The translations under genes were made by a program, and so were the position numbers. From positions 8,382 through 72,381 of the forward strand of contig CAYQTE010000022.1 of assembly GCA_964420285.1 (NCBI GenBank): a stretch of 64,000 nucleotides of DNA, read 5' to 3'. Shown in pieces: positions 44,414 to 53,854 of this stretch. Under the pieces are notes generated by a model. The model saw nothing but the letters and a program-made list of their open reading frames with translations. It was not told the origin of the DNA and did no database searches. The stretch comes from CAYQTE01 sp964420285. GTDB lineage: Bacteria; Planctomycetota; Phycisphaerae; Tepidisphaerales; Tepidisphaeraceae. Numbering within the stretch: position 1 is the first letter of the stretch; every line of letters begins with the position of its first letter.

Positions 44414-46000
44414 TATTGCTCGCCCGTGCAAACGTCAATACAAACGCCGTCGCCGCCGCATAGCCCACCCATCGCGCCACCGCCGGGCGTTCATTCAAAA
44501 TCTCGATGAAAGACCGCTTCACATCCAGCACGTCGGCCAGCAGCACGATCGCCAGATAGACCAGCGGCCGGCCGTCCACGGGCAACCGGCCGGGCGCCAG
44601 TGTCACGATCTTCCGCATGATCGTCCACGCCGCCGCGCCGTCGGCGGCCCGGAACATCACCCACGATACGCACACCAGTTGAAACGTCACAAACCACCGC
44701 GCAGCGCGCCAGATCAGATTCTCCGGCGGTTTCTCATCCATTCCCGAGAGCCGCTCCACGCACATCATGAGTCCCTGGAACCCGCCCCAGGCCACGAAAC
44801 TCCACGCCGCGCCGTGCCACAATCCGCCCAGCAGCATGGTGATCATGAGGTTGACGTACAGCCGGGCCGTTCCCTTACGGCTGCCGCCCAGCGGGATGTA
44901 CAGATAGTCGCGCAGCCAGGTCGAAAGGCTGATGTGCCACCGCCGCCAGAATTCACGAATGCTGCACGACAGGTACGGCATGTCGAAATTCTCCGGCAGC
45001 CGAATCCCCAATATCAGCGCCGATCCGATCGCCATGTCCGAATAGGCCGAAAAATCGCTGTAAATCTGCACCGCAAAGGCGTACGTCGCCAGCCACAAAC
45101 CCAGGCCGCTGCTTCCGGCCACGTCGCCGTAGGCCTCTTTCACGATCTTCGCCATCACATCGGCGACGAAGACTTTCTTGACCATGCCCCAGATGAACCG
45201 TGCCGTTCCGGTGCGGACCTGCTTCCAATCCAATTCGTGGCGCAGCGTCAATTGCGGAACCAAATCCCGGCTGCGAATGATCGGCCCGGCAATGAGGTGC
45301 GGGAAGAACCCGACATACAGCGCCATGTCCAGGAGCGACGTGATCGGCTCGGTGATGCCGCGATACACATCCGCCACATANNNNNNNNNNNNNNNNNNNN
45401 NNNNNNNNNNNNNNNNNNNNNNNNNNNNNNNNNNNNNNNNNNNNNNNNNNNNNNNNNNNNNNNNNNNNNNNNNNNNNNNNTGTCCAGGAGCGACGTGATC
45501 GGCTCGGTGATGCCGCGATACACATCCGCCACATAGCTGATGACCTCGAACGTGAAGAACGATATGCCGATCGGCAGCGTCCATCTCCACGGCTGGAAGT
45601 GCGTTGGCAGCAGGCCAGCCAGCGTGTTCGATAAGAACACGTCATATTTGAACAGGCACAGCACGCCGAGATTGACCGCCACCGCCGCGACGAGCCATGT
45701 CTTTCGCGAAAACACCCGCGCGGTTATTGGCTCATACGACAACACGCCGCCGGCCGGCGCCGGCGCTGGATGTGGTGCGACGCTCGGCGCCACCAGCAAC
45801 CCAAAAAAGTAATTGACGATCGTCGAGCCGACGACCAATCCCATCGCGATCAGCCGCGTGCGCCACGGCGCATCCCACCCGGCGTAAAACACATAGCTGG
45901 CCACCAGCAGCAATATCCGCCGGCCCCGCGGCGCGCATTGCCAAAAGACGATCGCCACGCACGTCAGCAGCAGGAGATATTGAACCGAATTAAACAACAC
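44388..46000 (-). CDS. MBOAT-family O-acyltransferase (interrupted by an assembly gap)
   Basis: A polytopic membrane acyltransferase of the AlgI/DltB family that moves acetyl groups to extracellular polysaccharide. The N-terminal part has VASYVFYAGWDAPW and LPIGISFFTFEVISYVADVYRG. The C-terminal part has FFPHLIAGPI, EFWRRWHISLSTWLRDYLYIPLGG and MLLGGLWHGAAW with the catalytic His. A 100-N gap splits it, but the flanks are the same 55 bases (45326-45380 and 45481-45535). Removing the gap and one copy restores one frame of 485 residues, the usual family length. It starts at GTG 46000 with GAGG upstream. Confidence 0.9.
45381..45480. other. 100-N scaffold gap flanked by an identical 55-base overlap
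   Basis: The 55 bases before the gap repeat exactly after it. Exactly 100 Ns plus an overlap equal to a common assembler k-mer length indicates two contigs that truly abut and were joined with a placeholder gap. No sequence is likely missing. Confidence 0.85.
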
Positions 46001-46021
46001 GCCAATTCGCCTCGTGCATCG

Positions 46022-46558
46022 TCATGCCGCCGAATCACCCGGCCGTACCGCAATGACCTTCGCCGGCACGCCCACGACGGTCGCGCCGGGCGGAACATCG
46101 CTCAGAACCACTGACATTGCGCCGATCTTCGCGCCGCGGCCGATTCTCACGCCGCCCAGCACCTGCGCGTAGGCTCCGAATTCCACATCGTCCTCGATCA
46201 CCGGCACCGGGCCGCCGACGATGCGATTTCCGATCGTTACGCCTTGTCGCAGCGTACAATCCGAACCCAGCGCCACATCCTTGTGGAGAAAAATATTCCC
46301 AAAGTGCCAGATACGCAGTCCCGGGCCGATCCGGCAGGTTCGCGGCAGGCTGATCCCGGTGAGCGTCTCGGCGATCCGGAACAGCAGCCAATACCACTTG
46401 TCCAGCACGGCGCGCACCATGCCCGCCGGGCGACTCTCCAATCTTCGGCCGAATCGGTACACCGCTACAGCCCAAATCGACTGTTCGCGGAACCACGGCC
46501 GGGGCGGATAGCGCCGCAAATCCGCCTGCCAATCGGGATCGTTGCGTCCGAAGATCAT
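46022..46558 (-). CDS. serine-acetyltransferase-like hexapeptide acyltransferase
   Basis: A 178-residue CysE/WcaB-type protein. A helical N-terminus (DWQADLRRYPPRPWFREQS) leads to left-handed beta-helix repeats with GPGLRIWHFGNIFLHKDVALGSDC, GVTIGN, VEFGAYAQVLGGVRIG and the closing VVGVPAKVIA. Proteins of this subgroup in polysaccharide loci usually acetylate a sugar of the repeat unit in the cytoplasm rather than serine. It overlaps the upstream transferase gene by four bases and precedes the MBOAT gene by 21 bases. Confidence 0.85.
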   Translation of the reverse strand: MIFGRNDPDWQADLRRYPPRPWFREQSIWAVAVYRFGRRLESRPAGMVRAVLDKWYWLLFRIAETLTGISLPRTCRIGPGLRIWHFGNIFLHKDVALGSDCTLRQGVTIGNRIVGGPVPVIEDDVEFGAYAQVLGGVRIGRGAKIGAMSVVLSDVPPGATVVGVPAKVIAVRPGDSAA

Positions 46559-49500
46559 GGCGTCATTTCCACACGTGAATGGCCAGCCTGCACCGGCGGC
46601 GTCGATTTATACTCGATCATGCGTCCGATCTGTCCATGCAGTCGGTCGCGGCGATATTTCCAAATCCCCATCGCCTGGGGGAATTTCCCCAGCATGGTAA
46701 AGTACGCCCATGCCAGACTCAGCCGCGGACTTCGACCTCGCCGCAGGCCGGAGATCATGAGCCGCACCACCTGCAAAATCCAAATCGCCAGCACCGCGAC
46801 AAATCCAAATGCTCCGCCGATAACCCCGCTGGCAAGACATCCGATCACGACAAGAACCAGTGCGACGATCGGAAATACCATCCCCCAATTCCTTGCGCTG
46901 CGAACTTGGCGCACGAACAGTCCGTCGCCATCGCCAGCTCTGGTCTTGTCCCCTCTTCCTGTACCCAGGGGGAGGGTTAGGGTGGGGGTCGTATTCCCAA
47001 ACCGCGCCGCCACGTCGGCCGCTCCGTACCCGCCGCGAACCATCCGCCGCCACCATTGCCCCAGGCGCAGGATATTCGCATCGTGCAGCGTCATTTCGGC
47101 TTCGATCCGCTCGATCGTCCATCCGGCCCGGCGAAGTCTCTGGCACAATTCCGGCTCCTCGCCGGCCACGATGCTGACGTCAAACGCCCCGACCTGTTGC
47201 AGCGCCGCAACCCGCATCATCGCGTCGCCGCCGCATGAGCGAACCGTTCCGATCGGCGTGTCCCATTCCATGTCCATCAGCCGATTGTAGATCGATCGGC
47301 GCACAAACCGCTCGCGCCGCCGGCCGCAGACCGCCGCGATCTTGTTATCCCGATCCAAAGCGGCCAGCGCCCGGCTCATCCAACCACCGACAATTTCGCA
47401 ATCGCCGTCCACGAACTGAACAAACGGCAGATTCGGATGCAAATCCAGCAGCCGCTCCAACCCGCGATTCCGCGCCCGCGCTGCGCTGAAGGGCAGCGAC
47501 TTATCCAGTTGCACGACGGCCGCTCCCAATCTCCGCGCCAGGCTGACGCTGTCGTCGGTCGATCCGGAATCGACGTACACGACGGCCGCAGTCCGTGCGA
47601 CCGCCGATTCAAGGCATCGCCGCAGTCGATCACCCTCATTGCGGCCGATGGCGACCACGCCGACGTCCTGCATGACTCTTTTTGCCAACGGATCATTCGC
47701 GGCCGGTTCGCCGCCGCGCAGAATCGTCCCATCGCGGACGGTCCGGAAAAACCGCTCGTATTCGGCGGCCAGTCGATCCCATGTAAACCGCCGCCGCACC
47801 AGTTCGCGACGCGCCTCGATCCGCTTGGGACTGTTTTGTGAAATCGCCCGAGCCAGCGCCTCCGCGACGGCCGGTTCGCTGGTCGCATCGACAAGCTCGC
47901 TGGTGTCTTCCAGCGTCCATCGCGTGACCGGGCAATCGTGCGTGACGATCGGCAATCCGCTGGCCAGGGCTTCCATGTATGCATTGGCCGACGCCTCGAT
48001 CGTGCTCATGTGCAGGAACACATCGGCACAGCGATACAATCCGGGCATCCGCTCTCGCGGCAGCGACAGCAGCCGAAACCGGCCGGGCATCAAAGCCTCG
48101 CCCAGCTCAGTGACCTGCCCGTTGAGCGGCCCATCGCCGGCGATGATCAAATTCAATCCCGCCACGCGCGCCGCCGCGCGAATCCCTTCCAACACGCGCT
48201 TGGATTCGATCAGCGCACTAACCATCAAAGCGATCGGCCCGGACGGATTGAGCCCATATTCCGCACGATTTCCCCCTCCCGGCCGAAACCGCTCGGCATC
48301 CACGCCGTTGGGAATCAGCGCTGACGCGAATCGATCGCGATGTCGCTGCCAGAATTCGATGTTGGTGCAGACCAGGCCGTCGCAGTCGAAAAATTTGTAC
48401 TCGCGGTTGCGGGCGCGGATCATCCAGTCGCCGTTTTGGGTGACGAACACATGCCGCGCTTGGCCGCCGCGCCGCAGCAGCCAGTTCAGATACGGATATC
48501 CGCAGGTCACGGTGACGTCGTATTGGCCGGGCCACGCCCTGGCCAGCACGCCGGCTGCGAATGACAATTCCTCGCAGGCGTAGGCGGAGCGAAGCATTGG
48601 CAGGGATGGCCAGCGCGAAAACCGCTCGCGCCGGATGCACGGCACGGAAATATACCGGTACGGACGATCCGCCAGCGCGGGACCCGAGCCGATCAATGTG
48701 ACATCGTGACCCATACGACCCAGGCGCGAGGCGATTTCCTCAAAGGCCACCTCCGCGCCGCGATTGACGCGATGCAATCCGGGCAACGCAAATAGAATGC
48801 GCAGTGGAGATTTAGCCACAGAGCACACAGAGGTCACCGAGGGAGATGAACTGTATTCATTTGGCGGGGGCAATGCCCGCCGGTTCTTTGGCGCGTCCAA
48901 CACTCCGCACAGCAGCGTCAGCACCTGTCGCTGGGTTGCATATTCCGGCGAATCGCGGCGGCCGGTGAGCGTTAACTTAGTGACGCGCAGGGCCGCGGCC
49001 GTGATATCGACGACGCGCGCGATGGTCGCAGCCGGACGGCCGAAGCACTTTTGCTGAAGCAGGTAGCGGGCCTGCCACATCAGGGCATTGCGTTGCCGCG
49101 CGGCCAGCCGTTTGGGATCGCTGGAACCGCCGCCCAGGTGTGTGATCGATGTACCGGGGTTGTAATGGCAGCGATATCCATGCCGCCAGACGCGGTGGCA
49201 GAATTCGATGTCCTCGCCGTAAAAGAAGAAATCCTCGTCCAGCGGACCGACCTGCTTGAGGACCGATCCGCGAATGAACAGGAAAGCGCCGCCGAGCCAG
49301 TCGACATCGCGTCGCACCGCGCGGCGGTCCCACGCGGCATCTTCCAGGTCGCAGCCGGCAAACATGGTTGGCAGCAGCCAGGGCAATCCGAGCGACATCG
49401 CCGCCAGGCGCATCGGTGCCGGGAAACGCCTGGCGGTGGTCTGCGCCGACCCATCGGCACTGCTCAGTAGGCAACTCATCACGCCGATGCCGGGCTCTCG

Positions 49501-49845
49501 CTCCATGCAGTCGTAACAGAATCTCAAGACGCCCGGATGGGCGACGGTGTCGCTGTTGAGTAGAAGCACATAGCGGGAATCGCCGGCGATTTCGATGCCG
49601 CGGTTGTTGCCGTAGGCGAAGCCGCCGTTGCGATCGAGCCGCGCCAGCCTCGCCCACGATGACCAGCCGTTTTGTTCGATGGCGTTCTGAATCGCATCCG
49701 GCGAACCATCGCCGCTGGCGTTGTCCGTGACGACGACGCGCACGGCAGGCAAGTCGCCGATCTGGCAGGCCAGCGATCGCAGGCAGTCGATCGTCAGTTC
49801 GGCCGTGCGGTAGTTGACGATGATGATCGAGAGATCGGCGGTCAT
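46555..49845 (-). CDS. trimodular glycosyltransferase, GT2-GT4-GT2, with C-terminal membrane region
   Basis: A 1096-residue protein with three catalytic modules. Residues 1-290 are a rhamnosyl-type GT2 (SIIIVNYRTAELTIDCL, LLNSDTVAHPG, WLGGAFLFIRG, FFFYGEDIEFCHRVW). Residues 345-690 are a GT-B/GT4 module (LRILFALPGLHRVNRGAEVA, IPNGVDAERFRPGG, GDGPLNGQV, ANAYMEALASGLPIV). Residues 710-950 are a second GT2 (VGVVAIGRNEGDRLRRCL, VYVDSGSTDDSV, FVQFVDGDCEI, CGGDAMM). Two membrane helices lie near 985-1040. Two different repeat-derived inserts are translated in frame at the module junctions (residues 334-346 and 953-966). Four-base overlaps join it to both neighbours. Confidence 0.87.
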   Translation of the reverse strand: MTADLSIIIVNYRTAELTIDCLRSLACQIGDLPAVRVVVTDNASGDGSPDAIQNAIEQNGWSSWARLARLDRNGGFAYGNNRGIEIAGDSRYVLLLNSDTVAHPGVLRFCYDCMEREPGIGVMSCLLSSADGSAQTTARRFPAPMRLAAMSLGLPWLLPTMFAGCDLEDAAWDRRAVRRDVDWLGGAFLFIRGSVLKQVGPLDEDFFFYGEDIEFCHRVWRHGYRCHYNPGTSITHLGGGSSDPKRLAARQRNALMWQARYLLQQKCFGRPAATIARVVDITAAALRVTKLTLTGRRDSPEYATQRQVLTLLCGVLDAPKNRRALPPPNEYSSSPSVTSVCSVAKSPLRILFALPGLHRVNRGAEVAFEEIASRLGRMGHDVTLIGSGPALADRPYRYISVPCIRRERFSRWPSLPMLRSAYACEELSFAAGVLARAWPGQYDVTVTCGYPYLNWLLRRGGQARHVFVTQNGDWMIRARNREYKFFDCDGLVCTNIEFWQRHRDRFASALIPNGVDAERFRPGGGNRAEYGLNPSGPIALMVSALIESKRVLEGIRAAARVAGLNLIIAGDGPLNGQVTELGEALMPGRFRLLSLPRERMPGLYRCADVFLHMSTIEASANAYMEALASGLPIVTHDCPVTRWTLEDTSELVDATSEPAVAEALARAISQNSPKRIEARRELVRRRFTWDRLAAEYERFFRTVRDGTILRGGEPAANDPLAKRVMQDVGVVAIGRNEGDRLRRCLESAVARTAAVVYVDSGSTDDSVSLARRLGAAVVQLDKSLPFSAARARNRGLERLLDLHPNLPFVQFVDGDCEIVGGWMSRALAALDRDNKIAAVCGRRRERFVRRSIYNRLMDMEWDTPIGTVRSCGGDAMMRVAALQQVGAFDVSIVAGEEPELCQRLRRAGWTIERIEAEMTLHDANILRLGQWWRRMVRGGYGAADVAARFGNTTPTLTLPLGTGRGDKTRAGDGDGLFVRQVRSARNWGMVFPIVALVLVVIGCLASGVIGGAFGFVAVLAIWILQVVRLMISGLRRGRSPRLSLAWAYFTMLGKFPQAMGIWKYRRDRLHGQIGRMIEYKSTPPVQAGHSRVEMTP
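46950..46990 (-). repeat. interspersed palindromic repeat, copy B, in frame within the trimodular glycosyltransferase
   Basis: On the minus strand it reads ACCCCCACCCTAACCCTCCC then CCTGGGTACAGG, identical to copy A across the first 20-odd bases. It is translated as TPTLTLPLGTGRGD just after the third catalytic module and before the membrane helices, in the same reading frame as copy A. Confidence 0.75.
48811..48846 (-). repeat. ACACAGAG-type interspersed repeat, in frame between modules 1 and 2 of the same gene
   Basis: The plus strand reads TTTAGCCACAGAGCACACAG then AGGTCACCGAGGGA, the pattern of a CCACAGAG..CACAGAGG short repeat that I recognise from many bacterial genomes. The minus strand translates it as SPSVTSVCSVAKS, a tell-tale peptide of this repeat. 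It sits exactly in the linker joining the first GT2 module to the GT4 module. Confidence 0.65.
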
Positions 49846-51095
49846 AGTGGCCGGGTATCGGAGTCCGTGCAGAGTCGCGGCCAGACCTGCGGCGGCGGGG
49901 CGGCGGGATCATCGATATGGGCGCATTGCAGGAGATGCCTCACGCGGGCCTCGAAGGTTCTTTCAAAGGTGTGCTGGGCGGCGAAATCGCGGGATTTGGC
50001 GGCGGCGGCGGCGATCTGCGGCCGGGCCCGGTCCAGTTCCGCGATCCGCTCGGCGAGGCGCGCGACGTCGCCGCTGGGGGTCGGCCAGCCGACGCCCGAC
50101 GCGGCGCACAGGCCGGCAAACGCCTCGTTGTCGAAGCCGACGATCGGCGTTCCGCAGGTCATCGTTTCCAGGTACGTACACGACGGATCGCCCTGCGGAT
50201 GGCAGTTGATGAACAGATCGGCTTCGCGGCGCACCAGGGGCACCAGTTGGGATTCAAAATCGAGTACGCCGCGAAACCAGACATGCCCTTCCAACCCGGC
50301 GGCTTCGATTTGCCGCTGCATCGATTCGCGCAGCGGACCGTCGCCGCAAATGGTCAGGGTGAACACCACTCCGCGGCGCAGAAGATCGATCGCCAGCGGC
50401 ACCAGCAGATCAGCGCCCTTCATCGGAATCAGGCGCCCGGAAAACGCCAGTCGCAGCGGTCCGCCGGTCAACAGTTCGCCGGTGCGCTGCGCGAGTTGCT
50501 CGTCGGTGGCGAGCATCGACTCGGTGCAGCGCGTGTCGAAATAGAGGATCGAGTGCGGGTTGAGTCTGCGATAGTCGTTGAAGGTCGGCGTGCCGTTGCA
50601 TTGCAGTCCGGCCGCCAGCGGGATTGCGGCCCGGCATATTTGTTCAGCGCGGCAGACCTTGCGGTAGCGGACCCACCGGCGGACGGGATTGGGCGTCGTC
50701 GCGTCAATGATCTGCCGTCGCGTGCGCTGGCTGTATTCGCTGATGTAGACCAGGGGTGTCGACAGCTCGCGGCACAACGGCGCCCATGCGGCCTGCGAGG
50801 GGTCGAGACTCCCCAGCACCAGGCCGGCCTCGGCCAGCAGCGGGCGGCACTGTTGCAGATTCGTGAACTGCACGATGTGCACGGCAAAGGGCAGGCTGGC
50901 CGGATCGCATTCAACGTGATCCAGATTCGTGTCGGGCGAGGTGGCGATTTGCGCGGCGACGGCGACCTTGCCCGGCCAGCGCCGGCAATAAAAGGACATG
51001 CCCTCGATGAACTTTTCGGTCAGAACGATCTTGCCGCCTTCGCGCATCGGCACGCGAAGCATCGGAGCCACCAGAAGCAATCGTCGCTCGTTCAT
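49842..51095 (-). CDS. GT4-type glycosyltransferase
   Basis: A 417-residue GT-B retaining transferase. The acceptor half starts LLLVAPMLRVPMREGGKIVL; the donor half has LRLAFSGRLIPMKGADLLVPLA, TICGDGPLRESM and CTYLETMTCGTPIVGFDNEAF, where the E-x7-E-like sequence binds the sugar nucleotide. It overlaps the next gene by four bases (ATGA) and follows the polymerase gene by 54 bases. The donor sugar cannot be read from sequence. Confidence 0.87.
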   Translation of the reverse strand: MNERRLLLVAPMLRVPMREGGKIVLTEKFIEGMSFYCRRWPGKVAVAAQIATSPDTNLDHVECDPASLPFAVHIVQFTNLQQCRPLLAEAGLVLGSLDPSQAAWAPLCRELSTPLVYISEYSQRTRRQIIDATTPNPVRRWVRYRKVCRAEQICRAAIPLAAGLQCNGTPTFNDYRRLNPHSILYFDTRCTESMLATDEQLAQRTGELLTGGPLRLAFSGRLIPMKGADLLVPLAIDLLRRGVVFTLTICGDGPLRESMQRQIEAAGLEGHVWFRGVLDFESQLVPLVRREADLFINCHPQGDPSCTYLETMTCGTPIVGFDNEAFAGLCAASGVGWPTPSGDVARLAERIAELDRARPQIAAAAAKSRDFAAQHTFERTFEARVRHLLQCAHIDDPAAPPPQVWPRLCTDSDTRPL

Positions 51096-51149
51096 CGGAG
51101 GACCATGTATGGCAAAGCCCGGACGAGACGGCCCGCCCCGGCCGCTGTG

Positions 51150-52736
51150 CTAACGCCGCTGAAACGCGGGGCGGGTGAGTCGTCCGCCGGTTGGAAACGG
51201 GGCCGGTTCGGGGAATTCCGCCGGCGGTTGCAGCGACGATGTTCCATCCGGCCGCCATAAGGGAACGGCCACGCGGACCGCGACAGATTCCAGTGCGCCC
51301 GCGCCGGCCAGTCGCCAGCCGCCGGCACAGACGCTGACCAGCCCGCCGGCCGCCAGCACAAACAGCGGGTTGGGCATCGCGTTCATGAGGTTGTCGAACA
51401 TGAACAGGCCCACGATGCACGCCAGGGACGACGCCCAGACCATGGTCGCGGCGCTGTCGCTGATGCGTTTGGCGATCTGGTCCCAGATCCAGACCAGCAG
51501 CCAGCCCTGCCCGACGATAGGAATGACGCTGAGGACTCCCGGCCCACCGCCGTGGGAGAAGCGATCCCAAATCCAAAATCCCCTGCCGCCGCGAATGAAG
51601 AACCAGAGGGGCAGCAGCATGGCCAGCGTGAGAGATATCAGGCCGATCAGCCCGTGCTTGCCCAGCACGATGACCCACATGCCGTCGGGGATGCCCATGA
51701 AGCCGCCGCCGATCGGATCGCGCGGGAACCAGTTGGTGGAGGCGTAGCCTTCGATCGGCCGCTGCATTGCCTTGGCGACGAACAGGTTTTCGTTGGTTAA
51801 TCGCGTTTGCAGGGAGGCGGCGCGATCGAGGCTGTAGTGGCGGATGAAGCTCACCATCGATTGGCCGGAGAACAGCCCTTCGGCGCGCGTGACCATGTAG
51901 AGCGGCGGTATCAGGAGGATGGCCACCAAAGCCCAGGGCGAGCGGGCGGTGCGCACCATGACGACGGTTGCCACGCCGCAGAGCATCCAGATGGTTGCGC
52001 CCATGGAATGGCAGAAGAACGTGGTGACCATGAGCATTACCATCGCCCAGAACATGGTGATGCCGAAGAGACGCACGCGCACCTGTCCAAGCCACAGGCC
52101 CGCGGCGACGACGGTCGCCATTCCCATAAACATCGCCAGCGCCAGCCCGTGCTGCATGAAGACCATGGGCCGCCATGCGTCCTCGCGGCGGGTCTGGCTG
52201 AAATCGTGCTGATAGAAGCCGTACAATTTCGCGTGAAGCTGGGGGCTCATGCGGACTTCCCACAGGGTCAGCGGCATGTAGAGCAGTGCGCCAAGGACAA
52301 TCCCGACCGCCAGATCCCCCAGCGATGAGCGATCCGTGAAATAGATGCGGGCCAGGAAATACGGCAGGCCCCAGACGCCGATCCACTGGTTGGTGATCGT
52401 CGCGATCGCGTCGTACATCCCCAGGTGATTCATCAGCGAACTGAAGATCGGGCAGATCGACCACACAAGCATGGGAATGTCCCACAGTCGCCATTTGAAT
52501 TGCGACAAACGATCGAAATCGAACAGAAACGTCGCCAGCAAAACGGCCAGGCTCGGCATCGTGATCTTCGACAGATCCAGGATGCCATGAAGATGGATGC
52601 TGCCCATCGGCAGGAACAGCCAGCCGATCAGATACGCCGCAATGCAGGCCCGATGCGGGCGCAGGAATTGATACAGCGCCAGCACGGCCGGCACGTAGAG
52701 GATGAGCACGAGATAGCCGATGAAGCTCATTTGCAT
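51150..52736 (-). CDS. Wzy-like O-antigen/exopolysaccharide polymerase or ligase
   Basis: A 528-residue polytopic membrane protein with about 11-12 hydrophobic segments and a large loop between residues 290 and 370 (LQTRLTNENLFVAKAMQRPIEGYASTNW), where the O-antigen ligase/polymerase family keeps its catalytic residues. The last 50 residues are polar and Pro-rich. It lies among glycosyltransferases, so a repeat-unit polymerase is the likely role. ATG 52736 and 52730 are both possible; the latter overlaps the preceding stop as ATGA. GGGAGG lies about ten bases before 52736. Confidence 0.78.
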   Translation of the reverse strand: MQMSFIGYLVLILYVPAVLALYQFLRPHRACIAAYLIGWLFLPMGSIHLHGILDLSKITMPSLAVLLATFLFDFDRLSQFKWRLWDIPMLVWSICPIFSSLMNHLGMYDAIATITNQWIGVWGLPYFLARIYFTDRSSLGDLAVGIVLGALLYMPLTLWEVRMSPQLHAKLYGFYQHDFSQTRREDAWRPMVFMQHGLALAMFMGMATVVAAGLWLGQVRVRLFGITMFWAMVMLMVTTFFCHSMGATIWMLCGVATVVMVRTARSPWALVAILLIPPLYMVTRAEGLFSGQSMVSFIRHYSLDRAASLQTRLTNENLFVAKAMQRPIEGYASTNWFPRDPIGGGFMGIPDGMWVIVLGKHGLIGLISLTLAMLLPLWFFIRGGRGFWIWDRFSHGGGPGVLSVIPIVGQGWLLVWIWDQIAKRISDSAATMVWASSLACIVGLFMFDNLMNAMPNPLFVLAAGGLVSVCAGGWRLAGAGALESVAVRVAVPLWRPDGTSSLQPPAEFPEPAPFPTGGRLTRPAFQRR

Positions 52737-53854
52737 GATTCGGCCGCCTCCCTGACGGGGCATGCTCGTGCGATCTTGTCGAGCAAGACACGTTCCATTT
52801 CGTCGACCGAGCGGCTCCAGGAGTGCCCCGATGCTACGGCAAACGCCAGGTCGGAACATTCCCGCCATTGCGCGGATGACATAGTTATATACCGAACGAT
52901 CTGCTGTGCCATTGCCGAAACATCCTCAAATTCGACCAGACTGCCGCCGCCACCGATAACCAGTTCCGGCGCTGCTCCGACCGGCGTTGAAATCACCGGC
53001 GTGCGACAGGCCATTGCTTCGAGGATCGGCAATCCGAAGCCCTCGGATCGGCTGCCGACCAGCCAGGCATCGCAGGCCGAATAGATATCGCCAATCCGCT
53101 CCTGCGGCGGATGCCGATAAAATCGCGTGCCCTGGGGCGGGAGAAGATCATCGAGCGGATCTTCGTTTCCGAACGCCACCAGTTGCAAATCAGCGATTTC
53201 CCGCCGGGCCATTTCCACCGCCTGCATCGTCCATCGGCATCCCTTGAACGGCTGGGGTGAATAGAGCATACCCACCGTCGGCGCCGGCCGCTTCTCCCGC
53301 GGCGGCGTTTGAAACTGTTCCAGATCGACGCCGTTGAATACGCACGCCGCGTCCCGGCAACCGAATTTTGTGCGCATCATCTCCGCCAGCCATTGCGACA
53401 CACAAATCTTGAATAGCGGCAGGCGATACGCGGCATCGACATCGGCGATGGTCGATTCGCCCAGCCCCCAATCCTCATAATGCTGCACAAGATGGCATTT
53501 GATTCCCTTGGCCGGCGATAATGCCGCCACCCACGGCGCCGTTCGCCACCATGTCGCCATGACGATATCGGCATCGGGGAGATCGTCATCCGCGACCGGC
53601 CGATAACGTTCGATCACGCGATGCGGCACGCCGGTTCCGTCCAGATGCGATGGACCCAGGACCGTCTCGGCGGGCATGCGGCGATCGCGCACCAGCGACC
53701 TGGCCACGTCGCGCCAGCCCGGCGGCGGCAGGGGGGTGGACACGACGGTGACATCGTGGCCCCTTTTCATAAGCTGCTGCGCATGAATCGCGACGACGCG
53801 GGCGCCTCCCGACATCTCCGCGTGATGCAGCACGATATTGATCCGCATTCTCAT
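52727..53854 (-). CDS. GT4-type glycosyltransferase
   Basis: A 375-residue GT-B enzyme: INIVLHHAEMSGGARVVAIH at the start, CHLVQHYEDWG and CVSQWLAEMM in the first half, then VGMLYSPQPFKGCRWTMQAV and SEGFGLPILEAMACRTPVIS in the donor half. The open frame continues upstream to 54961, but that part is an out-of-frame reading of the next gene. ATG 53854 shares one base with the upstream stop (TGATG) and is preferred; 53863 and 53848 are alternatives. Confidence 0.87.
   Translation of the reverse strand: MRMRINIVLHHAEMSGGARVVAIHAQQLMKRGHDVTVVSTPLPPPGWRDVARSLVRDRRMPAETVLGPSHLDGTGVPHRVIERYRPVADDDLPDADIVMATWWRTAPWVAALSPAKGIKCHLVQHYEDWGLGESTIADVDAAYRLPLFKICVSQWLAEMMRTKFGCRDAACVFNGVDLEQFQTPPREKRPAPTVGMLYSPQPFKGCRWTMQAVEMARREIADLQLVAFGNEDPLDDLLPPQGTRFYRHPPQERIGDIYSACDAWLVGSRSEGFGLPILEAMACRTPVISTPVGAAPELVIGGGGSLVEFEDVSAMAQQIVRYITMSSAQWRECSDLAFAVASGHSWSRSVDEMERVLLDKIARACPVREAAESCK

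Noticed and set aside
45326..45535. 55-base direct repeat around the Ns as a duplication or mobile-element target site
   Set aside because: Perfect identity, exact abutment to a 100-N placeholder and restoration of one reading frame on merging show a contig overlap, not biology.
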